NCBI RefSeq assembly: GCF_014205295.1
Contig: NZ_JACHNF010000001.1
Span: 1,984,001 to 2,048,000 of the forward strand
DNA length: 64,000 bases
Origin: Kribbella solani
Lineage (GTDB): Bacteria > Actinomycetota > Actinomycetes > Propionibacteriales > Kribbellaceae
Reading direction: 5' to 3'
The translations under genes were made by a program, and so were the position numbers. The notes under the pieces are model-generated. The model ran no database searches. It saw only the letters and a program-made list of their open reading frames with translations, and had not been told where the DNA came from. Positions 15,739 through 28,843 of this stretch are shown piece after piece. Within the stretch, counting starts at the first letter, position 1. Each line of letters starts with the position of its first letter.

Positions 15739-18328
15739 CGGCCACCGCGTCGGCCGCGCGCTAGTGGCCACGATCTCGACGGTGGCTCAGCCGTCCGCCT
15801 TGACGGGGCGGGTGGCCGGTGCCCTCGCGGTGCCGGAAGTGCTGGACCGGCTGCGTACGACGCACGGCGGGCTGTCCAGCGCTGAAGCCGCCCGCCGCCG
15901 TGCCGTAGTGGGCCCGAACGCGCTCCGAACCCATCATGCGCAGGCATTCCTGGTCCTGGTCCGTCAGTTGCGGTCGCCGCTGCTCCTGCTGCTCGCGGTC
16001 ACCGCGGTCGCGTCGTTCTTCGTGGGAGAACGGACCGACGCGGTGATCATCGGGGCCATCCTGTTCGCGTCCGTCGGCCTGGGGTTCGTGAACGAGTTCC
16101 GAGCGGAGCGGGCCGCCGAGGCCCTGCACGATCAGATGCGCCACCACACCCTGGTGATCCGCGACGGCGCGAGCGTCTCGGTGGACGTGGTGGATCTGGT
16201 CCCTGGTGACGTGGTGATCCTGCGCCTCGGGGCGGTGGTACCCGCGGACCTGCGCCTGCTGGCGGCCGACGACCTCGAGTGCTCGGAGTCGGTGCTGACC
16301 GGCGAAGGGCTGCCGGTCACGAAGACGGTCGAGCCGGTATCGGCCGAGAGCGGTCTCGCCGAGCTGACCAGTTGCGCCTGGATGGGTACTGTCGTGGCGG
16401 CCGGCGTCGGCCGGGGCGTGGTGGTCGCCACCGGTGGCCGTACCGAGTTCGGGCGGATCGCGGTGGGCCTGGGACAGCGGCAGCCCGAAACCGAGTTCCA
16501 GCGCGGCCTGCGGCGGTTCTCGATGCTGCTGGTCAAGGTCGCCGCGGTGCTGACCGTGGGCATCTTCGCCGTCAACCTCGCGCTGCACCGGCCGATCCTC
16601 GACGCGCTGCTGTTCTCGCTCGCGATCGCGGTCGGGATCTCACCCCAGCTTCTGCCCGCGGTGGTGTCCACGAGCCTCGCGTCCGGCTCCCGGTTGCTGG
16701 CTCGGCGCAAGGTTCTGGTCAAACGGCTGGTGTGCATCGAGGACCTCGGCGACATCGAGATCCTGTTCACCGACAAGACCGGCACCCTGACCGAGGGCCG
16801 GATCGAGTTCATGCGCGCCCTGGCACCGGACGGCGCTCAGGTCCAGCTGCTGGGCATGGTGTGCTGCGACATCCCCGACGGCAACCCGCTCGACGCCGCC
16901 CTCTGGTCCGCGCCGGGCGCACCAGTAGCGGAAGCACGCCGGTACACGAAGGCCGGAGTCCTGCCGTTCGACCACGACCGCCGTCTGGTTTCCGTGCTGA
17001 CCGATCAGGGATTGCTCATCACCAAAGGCGCGCCGGAGGCAGTACTGAGTCGCTGCGCCGCCGTACCGCCTGAGGCTCTCGACCAGCTCCAGCACGAGTT
17101 CGAGGCCGGCCACCGGGTCATCGCCGTCGCCACCCGTGACGGCGTTCCCGAGCTCGGCCCGGACGCCGAGCGGGGCCTGAGTCTGCAGGGATTCCTGGTC
17201 TTCTCCGACCCACCCAAGACCACCGCCCGCGCCGCCCTGGGCGAGCTCGCCCGGCTCGGGATCGCGGTCAAGGTGATCACCGGCGACAACCCGGCCGTGG
17301 CCGCCCGCGTCTGCGCCGACCTCGGCCTTCCGGCCGGCGACGTACTGACCGGTCCCGATCTCGACGCGCTCGACGACGAGCACCTCGACGAGGTGGTCGC
17401 CCGGACGACGATCTTCGCGCGCGTCGACCCGGAGCAGAAGGCCCGCATCGTGCGGGCACAGCGGCACGCGGGGCTGGACGTGGCGTTCCTGGGCGACGGC
17501 GTCAACGACGCGCTGGCGCTGCACGCGGCCGACGTGGGCATCGCGGTGGACTCGGGCGCCGATGTGGCCAAGGACGCCGCCGACGTCGTACTCCTGGAGA
17601 AGGATCTGCAGGTGCTCGCCGACGGTGTCAGCCAGGGGCGGCGGGTCTTCGCGAACACCGTCAAGTACGTGCTGATGGGTACGTCGAGCAACTTCGGCAA
17701 CATGTTCAGCGCGGCCGGAGCGTCGGCGTTCCTGTCCTTCCTGCCGATGCTGCCCTCCCAGATCCTGCTCAACAACCTGCTCTACGACAGCAGCCAGCTG
17801 GCGATCCCCACCGATACGGTCGATGCCGAGCAGCTCGCCCGCCCGTCCCGCTGGGACATCGGCCTGATCCGCCGGTTCATGCTGGTCTTCGGGCCGATCA
17901 GCTCGCTGTTCGACTTCGCCACCTTCTTCGTCATGCTCCAGCTCTTCCACGCCGGCCCGGCGCTGTTCCGGACGGGATGGTTCGTGGAGTCGCTGGCGAC
18001 CCAGACCCTCGTCCTGTTCGTCATCCGCACGCGCCGCAGCCCTTTCACCCGCAGCCGGCCCAGCGTCCCGCTGCTGCTGGCCGCTTTGACCGTCGTCGCC
18101 GTCGGCGCCCTGCTGCCCGCGACCCCGCTGGCCGGCGACCTGGGATTCACCGCCCTGCCCGGCGGCTTCTTCCTGACGCTTCTGGCCATGGTCATTGCCT
18201 ACCTGGCCCTCGTCGAACTCGGAAAGCGCCGCTTCTTCCGCGCGACGGCGCCCGCGCCGACGTCGCGCCCGCACCCACCCGGCCACCGCATCCATCGCCG
18301 CGCCGCCCGCTTCAGCACCACGCCGTGA
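15731..18328 (+). CDS. P-type ATPase, MgtA/MgtB-like (type IIIB)
   Basis: An 865-residue P-type ATPase. It has the TGE actuator motif at residues 190-192, the phosphorylation motif DKTGTLT with Asp348, and the hinge GDGVNDALAL. The membrane motif SPQLLPAVVSTSLASGSRLLARRKVLVKRL just before the P-site resembles Mg2+ importers MgtA/MgtB (TPEMLP type) more than Ca2+ or heavy-metal pumps. The start is uncertain: GTG at 15731 overlaps the deacetylase end, and another GTG lies about 11 codons downstream. The C-terminal tail of about 35 residues is Arg/Pro-rich. Confidence 0.83.
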   Translation: MHDGHRVGRALVATISTVAQPSALTGRVAGALAVPEVLDRLRTTHGGLSSAEAARRRAVVGPNALRTHHAQAFLVLVRQLRSPLLLLLAVTAVASFFVGERTDAVIIGAILFASVGLGFVNEFRAERAAEALHDQMRHHTLVIRDGASVSVDVVDLVPGDVVILRLGAVVPADLRLLAADDLECSESVLTGEGLPVTKTVEPVSAESGLAELTSCAWMGTVVAAGVGRGVVVATGGRTEFGRIAVGLGQRQPETEFQRGLRRFSMLLVKVAAVLTVGIFAVNLALHRPILDALLFSLAIAVGISPQLLPAVVSTSLASGSRLLARRKVLVKRLVCIEDLGDIEILFTDKTGTLTEGRIEFMRALAPDGAQVQLLGMVCCDIPDGNPLDAALWSAPGAPVAEARRYTKAGVLPFDHDRRLVSVLTDQGLLITKGAPEAVLSRCAAVPPEALDQLQHEFEAGHRVIAVATRDGVPELGPDAERGLSLQGFLVFSDPPKTTARAALGELARLGIAVKVITGDNPAVAARVCADLGLPAGDVLTGPDLDALDDEHLDEVVARTTIFARVDPEQKARIVRAQRHAGLDVAFLGDGVNDALALHAADVGIAVDSGADVAKDAADVVLLEKDLQVLADGVSQGRRVFANTVKYVLMGTSSNFGNMFSAAGASAFLSFLPMLPSQILLNNLLYDSSQLAIPTDTVDAEQLARPSRWDIGLIRRFMLVFGPISSLFDFATFFVMLQLFHAGPALFRTGWFVESLATQTLVLFVIRTRRSPFTRSRPSVPLLLAALTVVAVGALLPATPLAGDLGFTALPGGFFLTLLAMVIAYLALVELGKRRFFRATAPAPTSRPHPPGHRIHRRAARFSTTP

Positions 18329-18400
18329 GTGCCTTACCGCACCGTCCGACGGCTCGCGGCCCTGGCAACCCACTGCACGTGCCGAACCGACCGCGCCGAC

Positions 18401-18414
18401 GGGACCTTCGGCTC
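18401..18414. promoter_or_regulatory. DosR-like box upstream of GH65-Acs-PDH operon
   Basis: GGGACCTTCGGCTC, 37 bases before the GH65 start. The first arm is perfect; the second arm has two mismatches. Confidence 0.5.
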
Positions 18415-18450
18415 TACGCGAGTACCGAGCGGCGGCGCAGAGTCAGGGAC

Positions 18451-20823
18451 ATGAACCCGTCGCCGGAGTGGATTCTCGCGTTCAGCGGGTACGACCCGGC
18501 CGACGAGCGCCGGCGGGAGGCGCTGTGCACGGCCGGGAACGGATACTTCGCCACGCGCGGGGCGTGGGCGGGGTCGACGAGCGGCGAGCACCACTGTCCG
18601 GGGACGTACCTGGCCGGTTACTACAACCGGCTGACCGACACGATCGGCGAAACGACCGTCGAGAACGAGAGCCTGGTCAACGTACCCGACTGGCTGCCGC
18701 TCACGGTCGCGATCGGCGACGGGGACTGGTGGACCCCCGACAACAGCGAGGTCCTCGACTACGGCCTCGAGCTGAACGCCCGGCGCGGCGTGGTGACCCG
18801 GCGCTTCACGCTCCGGGACGCGGCCGGCCGCGAACTGCGCGGCGTCGAGCGTCGCTTCGTCAGCATGGCCGACCCGCATCTCGCCGGGCAGACCCTCGCC
18901 GTCACGGCGGTCAACTGGTCCGGCCGGCTGCGGGTGGGTTCCGGCGTGTACGGCAACGTCACGAACTCCGGCGTCGAACGGTACCGCAAGCTCGGCGCCC
19001 GCCATCTGGCCGATCTCCGCCCACTGGCCGACGGCGATCTCCTGGTCACCGCGACCCTCAGCCAGTCCCGCCACCGAGTCACCGTCGGCACCCGAACCGT
19101 TGCCTCGCACAACGGATCTCCGCTGCTCTGGAGCACCTCCACCGACGGCACCTCGGCGTACGCCGAACTGTCGGTCGACGTGACGGCCGGAGACGTCGTC
19201 GGCATCGAGAAGGTCGCCGCGATCCACGGTTCCCGCGACGTCGGCATCTCCGAACCGAAGCTGGCCACCCGGCTCGCCCTCGACAACGCACCGGGTGTCG
19301 CCGGTCTGCTGGAGGCCCACGTACTGGCGTGGTCCCAGCTGTGGCGCCGGTTCGAGGTGGATCTCGAGGAGGCGTACGACGGGACCTTGGGCGCGCTCCG
19401 GCTGAACATCTTCCACCTGTTGCAGTCGGTCTCACCGCACAGCGGCGACACGGATGCCGGTGTACCGGCCCGCGGGCTGCACGGTGAGGCGTACCGCGGC
19501 CATGTCTTCTGGGACGAACTCTTCGTTTTCCCGGTCCTCACTCTCCGGCTGCCCGAGCTGACCCGCGACCTGCTGCGCTACCGGTGCCGCCGTCTCCCCG
19601 CCGCCCGGCTGGCGGCTCGCGAACTCGGCCTGCCCGGGGCGATGTTTCCCTGGCAGTCCGGCAGCGACGGACGCGAGGAGAGCGCGCGGATCCACCTGAA
19701 CCCGCTGTCGGGGCATTGGACCGAGGACGCGTCCTGCCGGCAGCGGCACATCGGGCTCGCGGTCGCCTACACGATGTGGCAATACGTCGAAATCACTGGC
19801 GACCAGGACTTCCTGTCCGACCATGCCGCCGAGGTCATCGTCGAGGTCGCCCGGTTCTTCGCCGGTCTCACCGAGTACGACGCGGGCCGCGACCGGTACG
19901 TGATCCGTGGCGTGGTCGGCCCCGACGAGTTCCACCCGTCCGTCGACAACAACGCCTACACCAACGTGATGGCGGTCTGGCTGTTCGGCGTCGCGGCACG
20001 CGCCCTGGACCGATTGCCGTCCTGGCAGCGCATCGAAATCGCGGAGTCCCTCGGTCTGCGGCAGGAGGAGCGCAACCACTGGGACGAACTCACCCGCCGC
20101 ATGTACGTACCGTTCCACGACGGGGTCATCAGTCAGTTCGAGGGCTACGAGCAACTGGCCGAGCTCGACTGGACGGCATACCGCCGGCAGTACGGCGACA
20201 TCCGGCGACTCGACCGGATCCTCGAGGCCGAAGGCCATGACGTGGCGTCGTACCAGGTCTCCAAACAGGCCGATGTCCTGATGCTTCTCTATCTGCTGCC
20301 GCACAGCGACCTGTCCGCGTTGATGGATCGGCTCGGCTATCCCCTGTCCGCCGCCGTCGTCCGCAGAACCGTCGAGTACTACCTGGCACGCACCTGCCAC
20401 GGTTCGACGCTCAGCGCACTCGTCCACGCCTGGGGGCTGGCGACGCTCGACCCGGACCACGCGCTGACCTTCCTGGAGCAGGCACTGCACAGCGACGCCG
20501 GCGACGCGGTGCGGACCGGTACCACCGCCGAAGGCATCCACCTCGCGGCGATGGCCGGCAGCGCCGACCTGATCCAGCGGTGTTTCACCGGGCTGACCAC
20601 GACCAGCGACGTACTGCGCTTCCGCCCCCACTGGCCGTCCAAGCTCGGGACGCTCGGGATGGCGTTGCGCTACCGCGGCCGCCGTCTGGTCGCGGAGATC
20701 TCGAGCGCGGCCGTCACGCTCACTGTCGATCCCGAGCCAGGACCGGCCATCGAAGTCCGCTGCTACGGACGCTCCCGGCAGCTCAAGCCGGGCGACAGCC
20801 ACACCTGGCTGCCGACAAGCTGA
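18451..20823 (+). CDS. Glycoside hydrolase family 65 protein (disaccharide phosphorylase/hydrolase)
   Basis: A 790-residue GH65 enzyme of the normal size for maltose, trehalose or kojibiose phosphorylases. After an N-terminal beta-sandwich, the (alpha/alpha)6 domain carries [18 protein letters not shown], where Glu493 is the catalytic acid, and [12 protein letters not shown] (Lys605-Gln606), which in phosphorylases lies near the phosphate site. [10 protein letters not shown] is also conserved. It would split an alpha-linked glucose disaccharide with phosphate, saving ATP. Mtb Rv2006, a DosR target, contains a GH65 domain fused to a phosphatase; here it stands alone. It is the first gene of a run ending with the acyl carrier protein. 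Confidence 0.85.
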   Translation: MNPSPEWILAFSGYDPADERRREALCTAGNGYFATRGAWAGSTSGEHHCPGTYLAGYYNRLTDTIGETTVENESLVNVPDWLPLTVAIGDGDWWTPDNSEVLDYGLELNARRGVVTRRFTLRDAAGRELRGVERRFVSMADPHLAGQTLAVTAVNWSGRLRVGSGVYGNVTNSGVERYRKLGARHLADLRPLADGDLLVTATLSQSRHRVTVGTRTVASHNGSPLLWSTSTDGTSAYAELSVDVTAGDVVGIEKVAAIHGSRDVGISEPKLATRLALDNAPGVAGLLEAHVLAWSQLWRRFEVDLEEAYDGTLGALRLNIFHLLQSVSPHSGDTDAGVPARGLHGEAYRGHVFWDELFVFPVLTLRLPELTRDLLRYRCRRLPAARLAARELGLPGAMFPWQSGSDGREESARIHLNPLSGHWTEDASCRQRHIGLAVAYTMWQYVEITGDQDFLSDHAAEVIVEVARFFAGLTEYDAGRDRYVIRGVVGPDEFHPSVDNNAYTNVMAVWLFGVAARALDRLPSWQRIEIAESLGLRQEERNHWDELTRRMYVPFHDGVISQFEGYEQLAELDWTAYRRQYGDIRRLDRILEAEGHDVASYQVSKQADVLMLLYLLPHSDLSALMDRLGYPLSAAVVRRTVEYYLARTCHGSTLSALVHAWGLATLDPDHALTFLEQALHSDAGDAVRTGTTAEGIHLAAMAGSADLIQRCFTGLTTTSDVLRFRPHWPSKLGTLGMALRYRGRRLVAEISSAAVTLTVDPEPGPAIEVRCYGRSRQLKPGDSHTWLPTS

Positions 20824-20836
20824 GGAGGGACCAGGA

Positions 20837-22572
<1,736 letters not shown>

Positions 22573-22576
<4 letters not shown>

Positions 22577-23532
22577 CCACAGCTGTTGTCAAGCAACACA
22601 CCGACCTGCTCCGCCAGATGCTGCGGATCCGCAAGTTCGAGGAGGCCTGCGCCGAGCTGTACAGCGCGGCCGAGATCCGCGGCTTCCTGCACCTGTACGT
22701 CGGCGAGGAAGCGATCGCGGCCGGCGTCCTGAGCGACCTGACCGCTGCCGACGCCGTGGTGACGACGTACCGCGAACACGGCCATGCGCTGGCCCGTGGG
22801 ATCCCGATGGAGGCGGTACTGGCCGAGATGTTCGGCCGCACGTCGGGGTGCAGTCGCGGTCGCGGCGGGTCGATGCACCTGTTCGACGCCAAGCGGCGGT
22901 TCTACGGCGGAAACGCGATCGTCGGCGGTGGGCTGCCGCTCGCGGTCGGGATCGCGCTGGCCGACCGGATGCGCGCCGACCTGCACGTGACCGCATGCTT
23001 CTTCGGTGACGGCGCGGTCGCCGAGGGCGAGTTCCACGAGTGTATGAATCTCGCGGCGCTGTGGAAGCTGCCGGTGCTGTTCTGCTGCGAGAACAATCTC
23101 TACGCCATGGGTACGGCGCTCGCGCGGGCCCAGGCGCAGACCGACCTGGCGTTACGCGCGTCGTCGTACGGCATGCCGGCCTGGGCGGTCGACGGGATGG
23201 ACGTCCTCGCCGTCGAGGAGGCAACGCGGCGGGCGGTCGAGACGATCCGCGGTGGCGGCGGGCCCGGCTTCCTGGAGTTGCGGACGTACCGGTTCCGGGC
23301 GCACTCGATGTACGACTCCGACCGTTATCGCGACAAGGCGGAGATCGCGCGGTGGAAGGAACGCGACCCGATCGAGGCGATGGTGCGGCGGATGCAGCTC
23401 ACCGACGACGCGCTGAAGGCGTTGCACCGTGAGGTCGACGACGAGATCCAGCGGGCCGTCGCCGCCGCGGCGGAGGGGCCGCTCGAGCCGGTCGAGGACC
23501 TGACCCGCTTCGTGTACGCGGAGAAGTCATGA
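22573..23532 (+). CDS. Pyruvate/2-oxoacid dehydrogenase E1 component, alpha subunit
   Basis: A 319-residue thiamine-diphosphate-dependent subunit (PdhA/AcoA type). The TPP motif begins [16 protein letters not shown] and ends ENNLYAMG, around residues 142-175. It pairs with the beta subunit encoded immediately downstream, with a four-base overlap. Short alpha/beta E1 enzymes of this type act on pyruvate, acetoin or branched-chain oxoacids. The association with acetyl-CoA synthetase favours an acetyl-CoA-producing or acetoin-type reaction. No E3 gene is present in the cluster. Confidence 0.88.
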
Positions 23533-24503
23533 CGACGTACCGGGAGGCGCTGCGGGAAGGGCTCCGGGACGCGCTGCGGCGCGACGAGCGGGTGTTCCTG
23601 ATGGGCGAGGACGTGGGGGCGTACGGCGGGTGCTTCGGGGTCAGCCTGGGGCTGCTCGAGGAGTTCGGGCCGGACCGGATCCGGGACACCCCGTTGTCGG
23701 AGTCGGCGTTCGTCGGTGCCGGGATCGGGGCGGCGATGGCCGGGCTGCGGCCGATCGTCGAGATCATGACGGTCAACTTCAGTCTGCTCGCGCTGGATCA
23801 GATCCTGAACAACGCCGCCTCACTGCGGCACATGTCCGGCGGACAGCTGGGCGTACCCCTGGTAATCCGGATGACGACCGGCGCCGGCCGGCAACTGGCC
23901 GCGCAGCACTCGCACAGCCTCGAGGGCTGGTACGCGCACATTCCAGGGCTGCGGATCGTCGCGCCGGCCACACTGGCGGACGCGCGCGGAATGCTGTGGC
24001 CGGCGCTGACCGACCCGGACCCGGTCCTGCTGTTCGAACACGGCTCGCTCTACAACCTGGCGGGCGAGCCGGAGGCCGACGGGCCGGTCGATATCGATCA
24101 TGCCGCGATCCGTCGCCCGGGGACCGACGTGACCCTGGTGACGTACGGCGGGACGCTCGGCAAGACCCTGGACGCCGCCGAACAACTCGCCGCCGACGGC
24201 ATCTCGGCCGAGGTGATCGACCTGCGCACTCTGCGGCCGCTCGACGATGCGACGTTCATCGAGTCGGTACGCCGGACGCACCGTGCCGTCGTGGTCGACG
24301 AGGGATGGCGCAGCGGCAGCCTGTCGGCGGAGATCAGCGCGCGGATCACCGAGCAGGCGTTCGAGGACCTGGACGCGCCGGTCGACCGGGTGTGCAGCGC
24401 GGAGGTCCCGATGCCGTACGCGAAGCACTTGGAGGATGCGGCGCTGCCGCAGCCGGCGGGCATCGTCGCGGCGGTCCGGAAGGCGGTCAACGGCAATGGC
24501 TGA
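23529..24503 (+). CDS. Pyruvate/2-oxoacid dehydrogenase E1 component, beta subunit
   Basis: A 324-residue transketolase-like beta subunit. Recognisable blocks include [17 protein letters not shown] near residue 25, [19 protein letters not shown] and [11 protein letters not shown], all typical of PdhB/AcoB. The C-terminal transketolase domain contains [11 protein letters not shown]. It overlaps the alpha subunit by four bases and the E2 gene by eight. Confidence 0.9.
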   Translation: MTTYREALREGLRDALRRDERVFLMGEDVGAYGGCFGVSLGLLEEFGPDRIRDTPLSESAFVGAGIGAAMAGLRPIVEIMTVNFSLLALDQILNNAASLRHMSGGQLGVPLVIRMTTGAGRQLAAQHSHSLEGWYAHIPGLRIVAPATLADARGMLWPALTDPDPVLLFEHGSLYNLAGEPEADGPVDIDHAAIRRPGTDVTLVTYGGTLGKTLDAAEQLAADGISAEVIDLRTLRPLDDATFIESVRRTHRAVVVDEGWRSGSLSAEISARITEQAFEDLDAPVDRVCSAEVPMPYAKHLEDAALPQPAGIVAAVRKAVNGNG

Positions 24504-25752
24504 GTTCCGGATGCCGTCACTCGGCGCGGACATGGACGAAGGCACCGTGATCGAGTGGCTCGTCCAGCCCGGCGACATCGTCGGCAAGGGCGACCCGGTT
24601 GCCGTCGTGGACACCGACAAAGCCGCCATCGAAGTCGAGACCTTCACCGCCGGCACCATCGGCCAGATCCTCGTCCCGGTCGGCGAACGAGTCCACGTGG
24701 GCACCCCACTGGCCATCATCGACGGCACGGAGCCCAAGACCGGCCGGGCTCATCCCGCAGGGCAACAGCCTGGCCAGGCTGTGCATCCGCCGCAGTCCGA
24801 AGCCGGCACCCGGCCGCCGGCGGGAGCGGACGCGGCCCGCGGCGCGGCGCCGGAGCGGATCAAGGCGTCGCCGTACGCACGGAAACTCGCGCAGACGCTC
24901 CACGTCGAGCTCGCCGCCGTACCAGCAACCGGACAGCGCGGCCTGATCACCTCCGAGGACGTCCGCCGCTTCGCCGGGACTATCCCCGCCTCGGACCACC
25001 GCCGTACCCCTGTCACACCGCAGACCGGCCCGGCCGCGCAATCGACGAAGGCGGCACCTCAGCGGGCGCCCGCTGCGCGGCACGTCGTGGAGAAATCTCA
25101 GCGGGCGGCGATCGCGCGGCTGATGGCCCGGTCGGCGCGCGAGATCCCGCACTACCACCTGTCCGGCACCGTCGACCTCGCCACCGCCCTCGACTGGCTG
25201 ACCCGGACGAACCGCGAGTTGCCGGTCACCGATCGCCTGGTTCCGGCAGCTCTGTTGCTCAAGGCAACCGCATTGGCCGCGCACCGGCATCCGGAGCTGA
25301 ACGGGTTCTGGACCGAGCACGGGTTCCAGGCCGCCGGCCAGGTCCACCTCGGTGTCGCGATCTCGCTGCGCGGCGGTGGACTCGTCGCCCCGGCCCTGCA
25401 CGACGCCGCTGACCTGCCGGTCGGTGAGGTGATGGCAGGACTCCGTGACCTGGTCGAACGCGCCCGCTCCGGGCGGCTCCGCCGTACCGAGCTGACCGAC
25501 GCGACCATCACCGTCACCAACCTCGGCGACCAGGGCGTGGAGAGCGTGCACGGCATCATCTACCCGCCCCAGGTCGCGCTGGTCGGCGCCGGGCGGATCG
25601 TCGAGCGTCCGTGGGCGGTCGACGGCCTCCTTGGCGTCCGGCCGTGCCAGACCCTCACGCTGGCGGCCGACCACCGCGCGACCGACGGCTTCACCGGCGG
25701 CCGCTTCCTCGCCACCATCGAACACTTGCTGCAGACACCGGAGGAGCTATGA
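24496..25752 (+). CDS. Dihydrolipoamide acyltransferase, E2 component
   Basis: A 418-residue E2. The N-terminal lipoyl domain has [14 protein letters not shown] with the lipoyl Lys near residue 42. A Pro/Ala linker follows, then a peripheral-subunit-binding domain ([15 protein letters not shown]) around residues 119-150, then the catalytic domain ending in [15 protein letters not shown], the DHRxxDG active site. Chosen start: ATG at 24496, overlapping the E1beta end. With E1 it should form acyl-CoA from a 2-oxoacid; E3 must come from elsewhere. It is followed without a gap by an acyl carrier protein gene. Confidence 0.88.
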   Translation: MAEFRMPSLGADMDEGTVIEWLVQPGDIVGKGDPVAVVDTDKAAIEVETFTAGTIGQILVPVGERVHVGTPLAIIDGTEPKTGRAHPAGQQPGQAVHPPQSEAGTRPPAGADAARGAAPERIKASPYARKLAQTLHVELAAVPATGQRGLITSEDVRRFAGTIPASDHRRTPVTPQTGPAAQSTKAAPQRAPAARHVVEKSQRAAIARLMARSAREIPHYHLSGTVDLATALDWLTRTNRELPVTDRLVPAALLLKATALAAHRHPELNGFWTEHGFQAAGQVHLGVAISLRGGGLVAPALHDAADLPVGEVMAGLRDLVERARSGRLRRTELTDATITVTNLGDQGVESVHGIIYPPQVALVGAGRIVERPWAVDGLLGVRPCQTLTLAADHRATDGFTGGRFLATIEHLLQTPEEL

Positions 25753-25991
25753 CCCTGACCACGCAGGATGCCCGGGCACTGGTCGGCGACGCGTTGCTAC
25801 GCATCGTCCCCGACGCCGACCTCGACGCGCTTCCGGACGACGCCGCGTTCCGCGACGAGCTCGAACTGGATTCCCTCGACTTCCTCAGTTTCGTCGAGTT
25901 CCTCAGCGCCGGCGCACATCGCCGGATCGACGAGGACGACTACCCGCGCCTCCGGACGATGGCCGGCTGCATCGCCTTCCTCAGCGCCTGA
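25749..25991 (+). CDS. Acyl carrier protein
   Basis: An 80-residue, acidic, helical protein with phosphopantetheine attachment motif LDSLDFLSF (Ser near residue 43), normal ACP size. It overlaps the E2 stop by four bases and ends the operon. An ACP at the end of a 2-oxoacid dehydrogenase operon is uncommon. It might receive the acyl group formed by E2, or supply octanoyl groups for lipoylation of E2. Neither is shown by sequence. Confidence 0.8.
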   Translation: MTLTTQDARALVGDALLRIVPDADLDALPDDAAFRDELELDSLDFLSFVEFLSAGAHRRIDEDDYPRLRTMAGCIAFLSA

Positions 25992-26024
25992 AGGGCCTGC
26001 CGGGGAGATGACCTTCGGCCCTTC
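25990..26024 (+). terminator. Candidate terminator hairpin after the PDH-ACP operon
   Basis: GAAGGGCC (25990-25997) and GGCCCTTC (26017-26024) form a perfect 8-base stem with a 19-base loop, between convergent genes. The loop includes a GACCTTCGGCCC sequence that mimics the regulatory boxes. No T-run follows. The remaining bases to 26184 show no gene or clear signal. Confidence 0.4.
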
Positions 26025-26184
26025 GAGGTGGTGGCGGGACCGGATTGACTGGAGATGGGCGAGGGAAGTCAGGCGCCGGCGTACGGCGCTGCGGTTCCCC
26101 CAGGCCGTTCACCGTACCTCCCGGCTCGCCGCGGAAGCGCGCAGCCGGCTTCCCTCGTACCCCGTCGCCGATTCGGTCCGCCGG

Positions 26185-26697
26185 TCATCGTGCCACCGTT
26201 CTTGCCGACTTCAGTTCGGTCAGGACGGCGTCGACCAGCCTGGGCAGGGCCGCGGCCACCGGAGCAGAGAACTCGGTGCCGAAGGAGACGTCCGCCGCCT
26301 CGACCGCGTAGACGACCAGGCGTCCGGGAAGACGCTCGACGGCTTGCCCGAGGCGGAGCGCGTCCGGGATGCCGAGGCTGTGGGAGCCGGCCGAATGCGG
26401 GTGTGCCCCGGCGCCGGGCGGCTCGGTAGGGGCGGACGGCGCGGCGCCTGGGTGGTCGAGCGGAACCTCGGTGCGGTAGAACTCGCCCGGAGTGGACGGG
26501 TCGCACAGTACGGCGTCGACGACGATCGCGAGTGGTACGCCGGCCCAGTCGTCGATCAGCCGTGCGGGTTCGCCGTCCGACCCGATCAGCTTGACCGCGG
26601 GCAGCCACCGGTCTTCCAGCGCGGCCACCAGGGCGGGACCGATACCGTCGTCGCGGCGGTATTCGTTGCCGACACCGATCACCACCGCCGTCGTCAC
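26185..26697 (-). CDS. [NiFe] hydrogenase maturation protease (HyaD/HoxW family)
   Basis: A 170-residue endopeptidase of the family that trims the large-subunit C-terminus once Ni is inserted. The N-terminus [19 protein letters not shown] has the typical GxGNxxxxDDGxG motif with Ni-binding acidic residue, and IVVDAVL contains the second conserved acidic residue. The middle has a long His/Pro/Ala-rich insertion (about residues 85-105) ending [10 protein letters not shown]. It overlaps the large-subunit gene by four bases, consistent with a dedicated protease. Confidence 0.87.
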   Translation of the reverse strand: MTTAVVIGVGNEYRRDDGIGPALVAALEDRWLPAVKLIGSDGEPARLIDDWAGVPLAIVVDAVLCDPSTPGEFYRTEVPLDHPGAAPSAPTEPPGAGAHPHSAGSHSLGIPDALRLGQAVERLPGRLVVYAVEAADVSFGTEFSAPVAAALPRLVDAVLTELKSARTVAR

Positions 26698-27989
26698 GAC
26701 CGCTCCACGGTGAGTTCGAGGAAGTGCGTCGAACAGGAGATGCAGGGGTCGTAGTTACGGATCGTCCGCTCGCACAACCCGGTCAGCGGTTCGTCGCCGA
26801 GGTGCAGGTTGGCCGCCACCGTTCGCCGCAGGTCTTCCTCGATCGCAGCCTGGTTCTGCGCGGTCGGGGGCACGATCGTCGCCGACCGGATCAGCCCGTC
26901 GGCGCCGATCTCGTACCGGTGGTACAGCAGCCCGCGCGGTGCCTCGCTGAGTCCGTGCCCCACTCCGTCCCGAGCCGGTACGACGACGTACGACGGCTCC
27001 GGCGGCTGGTAGGACGCGATCAACCGCAGCGCCTCCTCGACCGCGTACACGGTCTCGATCGCCCGGACCACGATGCTCCGGAACGGGTTGCGGCACTCGC
27101 TGCCGAGGCCGGCGTCCGCCGCGAGCCCGAGCGCCAGTGGTGACAGCTGGTCGTGATTGAGCGTGTACCTGGCCAACGGCCCGGTCAGGTACCGCCCGCC
27201 GTCCAGGGCGGCGTGCAGCGCGGTCGAGTACGGGACCTGCTCCTCGACCACATGGTTGCTGAAGGCATCGACCTCGAAGTCCGGTCCGGCGCTGCGGCGC
27301 ACCGTCGTACCGCCCTCGATCGCGTACCCCGCCGGGTCGTGGACGGCGAGCAGTTCATGGTCGGTCTCCAGGTCGGGGAAGCCGAATCCGGCCACCCAGC
27401 GCACGGTCTCGATCGCGGCGTCGAGCGCGGGCCGCAACTGCCCGGCCAGGTGGTCGAGCCGCGCCCGGCCCGGGGCCGCGTAGAACCCGCCGACGCGAAC
27501 GTTGACCGGGTGGATCGCCCGGCCGCCGACCAGCTCCAGGATCGCGTTGCCGGCCTTCTTCAGCAGCAGCCCGCGCTCGACGATCTCGCGATGATCGGCC
27601 GCCAGCGCGATCGCGTCCGGGTAGCCGAGGAAGTCCGGCGCGTGCAGCAGATAGATGTGCAGCGCATGGCTGGAGATCCACTCGCCGCAGTACAGCAGCC
27701 GCCGCAGTTCCCGGATCGGGCCATCGATCCGTACTCCGCAGGCGTCCTCGATCGCATTGCACGCGCTCGTCTGGTACGCGACCGGGCAGATCCCGCAGAT
27801 TCGCGCGGTGATGTCCGGCGGCTCGGTGTAGCCCCGCCCGCGCAGCAGCGCCTCGAAGAACCGTGGCGGTTCGTAGATCTGCAGGTCCGCGCGCTCCACC
27901 ACGCCGTCCCGGACGGTGACGCGCAGCGCGCCCTCCCCCTCGACCCTGGCCAGCGAACTCACCTTCAACTGCCGCGCCCGGTGACTCAC
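26694..27989 (-). CDS. hydA: [NiFe] hydrogenase large (alpha) subunit, group 3b-like
   Basis: A 431-residue catalytic subunit. The N-terminal Ni-binding motif is RICGIC, followed by PVAYQTS where many hydrogenases carry a His. The C-terminal motif is DPCISCSTH, followed by nine residues that the adjacent protease could remove. [13 protein letters not shown] is the usual entry strand. Start is GTG at 27989, overlapping the small-subunit stop (GTGA). Size and partners (HydB, HydG, HydD types) place it in the cytoplasmic NAD(P)-linked sulfhydrogenase group. The mycobacterial Hyh enzyme of this group is induced by hypoxia through DosR. Confidence 0.87.
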   Translation of the reverse strand: MSHRARQLKVSSLARVEGEGALRVTVRDGVVERADLQIYEPPRFFEALLRGRGYTEPPDITARICGICPVAYQTSACNAIEDACGVRIDGPIRELRRLLYCGEWISSHALHIYLLHAPDFLGYPDAIALAADHREIVERGLLLKKAGNAILELVGGRAIHPVNVRVGGFYAAPGRARLDHLAGQLRPALDAAIETVRWVAGFGFPDLETDHELLAVHDPAGYAIEGGTTVRRSAGPDFEVDAFSNHVVEEQVPYSTALHAALDGGRYLTGPLARYTLNHDQLSPLALGLAADAGLGSECRNPFRSIVVRAIETVYAVEEALRLIASYQPPEPSYVVVPARDGVGHGLSEAPRGLLYHRYEIGADGLIRSATIVPPTAQNQAAIEEDLRRTVAANLHLGDEPLTGLCERTIRNYDPCISCSTHFLELTVERS

Positions 27990-28735
27990 GACGACCAGCC
28001 TCCGGACGCGGCGTTGAAGGTACGGAAGACCCGACCCACCTCGTCTTCGGACATCCCCGCGGCCCGCAACCGCGGTACCAGCGCGGCCACGTTCGGCGAA
28101 GCCATCGGCCCGAAACAGCCGAAACAACCGCGCCGGTACGCCGGGCACAGCGCGCCGCACCCGGCGTGCGTGACCGGCCCGAGGCACGGCGTACCGTCCG
28201 CGACCAGCACACAGGTCAGGCCACGACGCTTGCACTCGGTGCAGACCGAGGTGTCCGGCAGATCCGGCTTCCGGCCGGCCAGGAAGGCGGTCAGCACTTC
28301 GAGCAACTGACGCCGGTCGATCGGGCACCCGCGCAACTCGAAGTCGACCGGGACATGGTCCGCGATCGCCGTCGAGGTGGCCAGTGTGTCGATGTAGTCC
28401 GGCCGCGCGTACACCACCGAGGCGAACTCGGCCACGTCGCCGAAGTTCCGCAACGCCTGGATCCCGCCGGCGGTGGCACAGGCACCGATCGCCACCAGCA
28501 CCTTCGACTCGGCACGGATCTGCCGGATTCGCTCGGCGTCGGCCGGCGTGGTGATCGAGCCCTCGACCAGCGTCACGTCGTACGGACCGGGCCGGACCGC
28601 GCTGGACGCCTCCAGGAAGTGGGCGATCCGGACCCGTCCGGCCAGCGCGAGGAGCTCGTCCTCGCAGTCCAGCACGGTGAGCTGGCAACCGTCACACGAG
28701 GCGAGCTTGAACACCGCAAGCGTCGGAGTATCCAT
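27986..28735 (-). CDS. hydD: [NiFe] hydrogenase small (delta) subunit, group 3b-like
   Basis: A 249-residue small subunit rich in cysteines for Fe-S clusters. ASCDGCQL near residue 13 and IGACATAGG supply the proximal cluster, and [21 protein letters not shown] and RGCFGCFGP fit further clusters. There is no Tat signal, so the enzyme is cytoplasmic. The ATG at 28735 is the first of the minus-strand hydrogenase operon (small, large, protease). A near-perfect GGGACCTTCGGCCC box lies 60 bases upstream, shared with the divergent hydB gene. Confidence 0.87.
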   Translation of the reverse strand: MDTPTLAVFKLASCDGCQLTVLDCEDELLALAGRVRIAHFLEASSAVRPGPYDVTLVEGSITTPADAERIRQIRAESKVLVAIGACATAGGIQALRNFGDVAEFASVVYARPDYIDTLATSTAIADHVPVDFELRGCPIDRRQLLEVLTAFLAGRKPDLPDTSVCTECKRRGLTCVLVADGTPCLGPVTHAGCGALCPAYRRGCFGCFGPMASPNVAALVPRLRAAGMSEDEVGRVFRTFNAASGGWSS

Positions 28736-28794
28736 CGTCTGCGAGCACACCAGACGGGCCGCCCGGCCGCCAGGGACGGACGGCAGCAGCGGCC

Positions 28795-28808
28795 GGGACC
28801 TTCGGCCC
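28795..28808. promoter_or_regulatory. DosR-like box between the divergent hydrogenase operons
   Basis: GGGACCTTCGGCCC, 60 bases from hydD start and 36 bases from hydB start. It matches the GGGACTTTNGGCCC form of the mycobacterial box at 13 of 14 positions. Confidence 0.65.
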
Positions 28809-28843
28809 TTGGCCGGTACGGCGGTCCTCGGCACGATCGCGCT

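Noticed and set aside
26008..26021. DosR-like sequence ATGACCTTCGGCCC
   Set aside because: It lies between two convergent genes and forms part of a hairpin with 25990-25997, so a promoter role is unlikely; kept as a candidate terminator.
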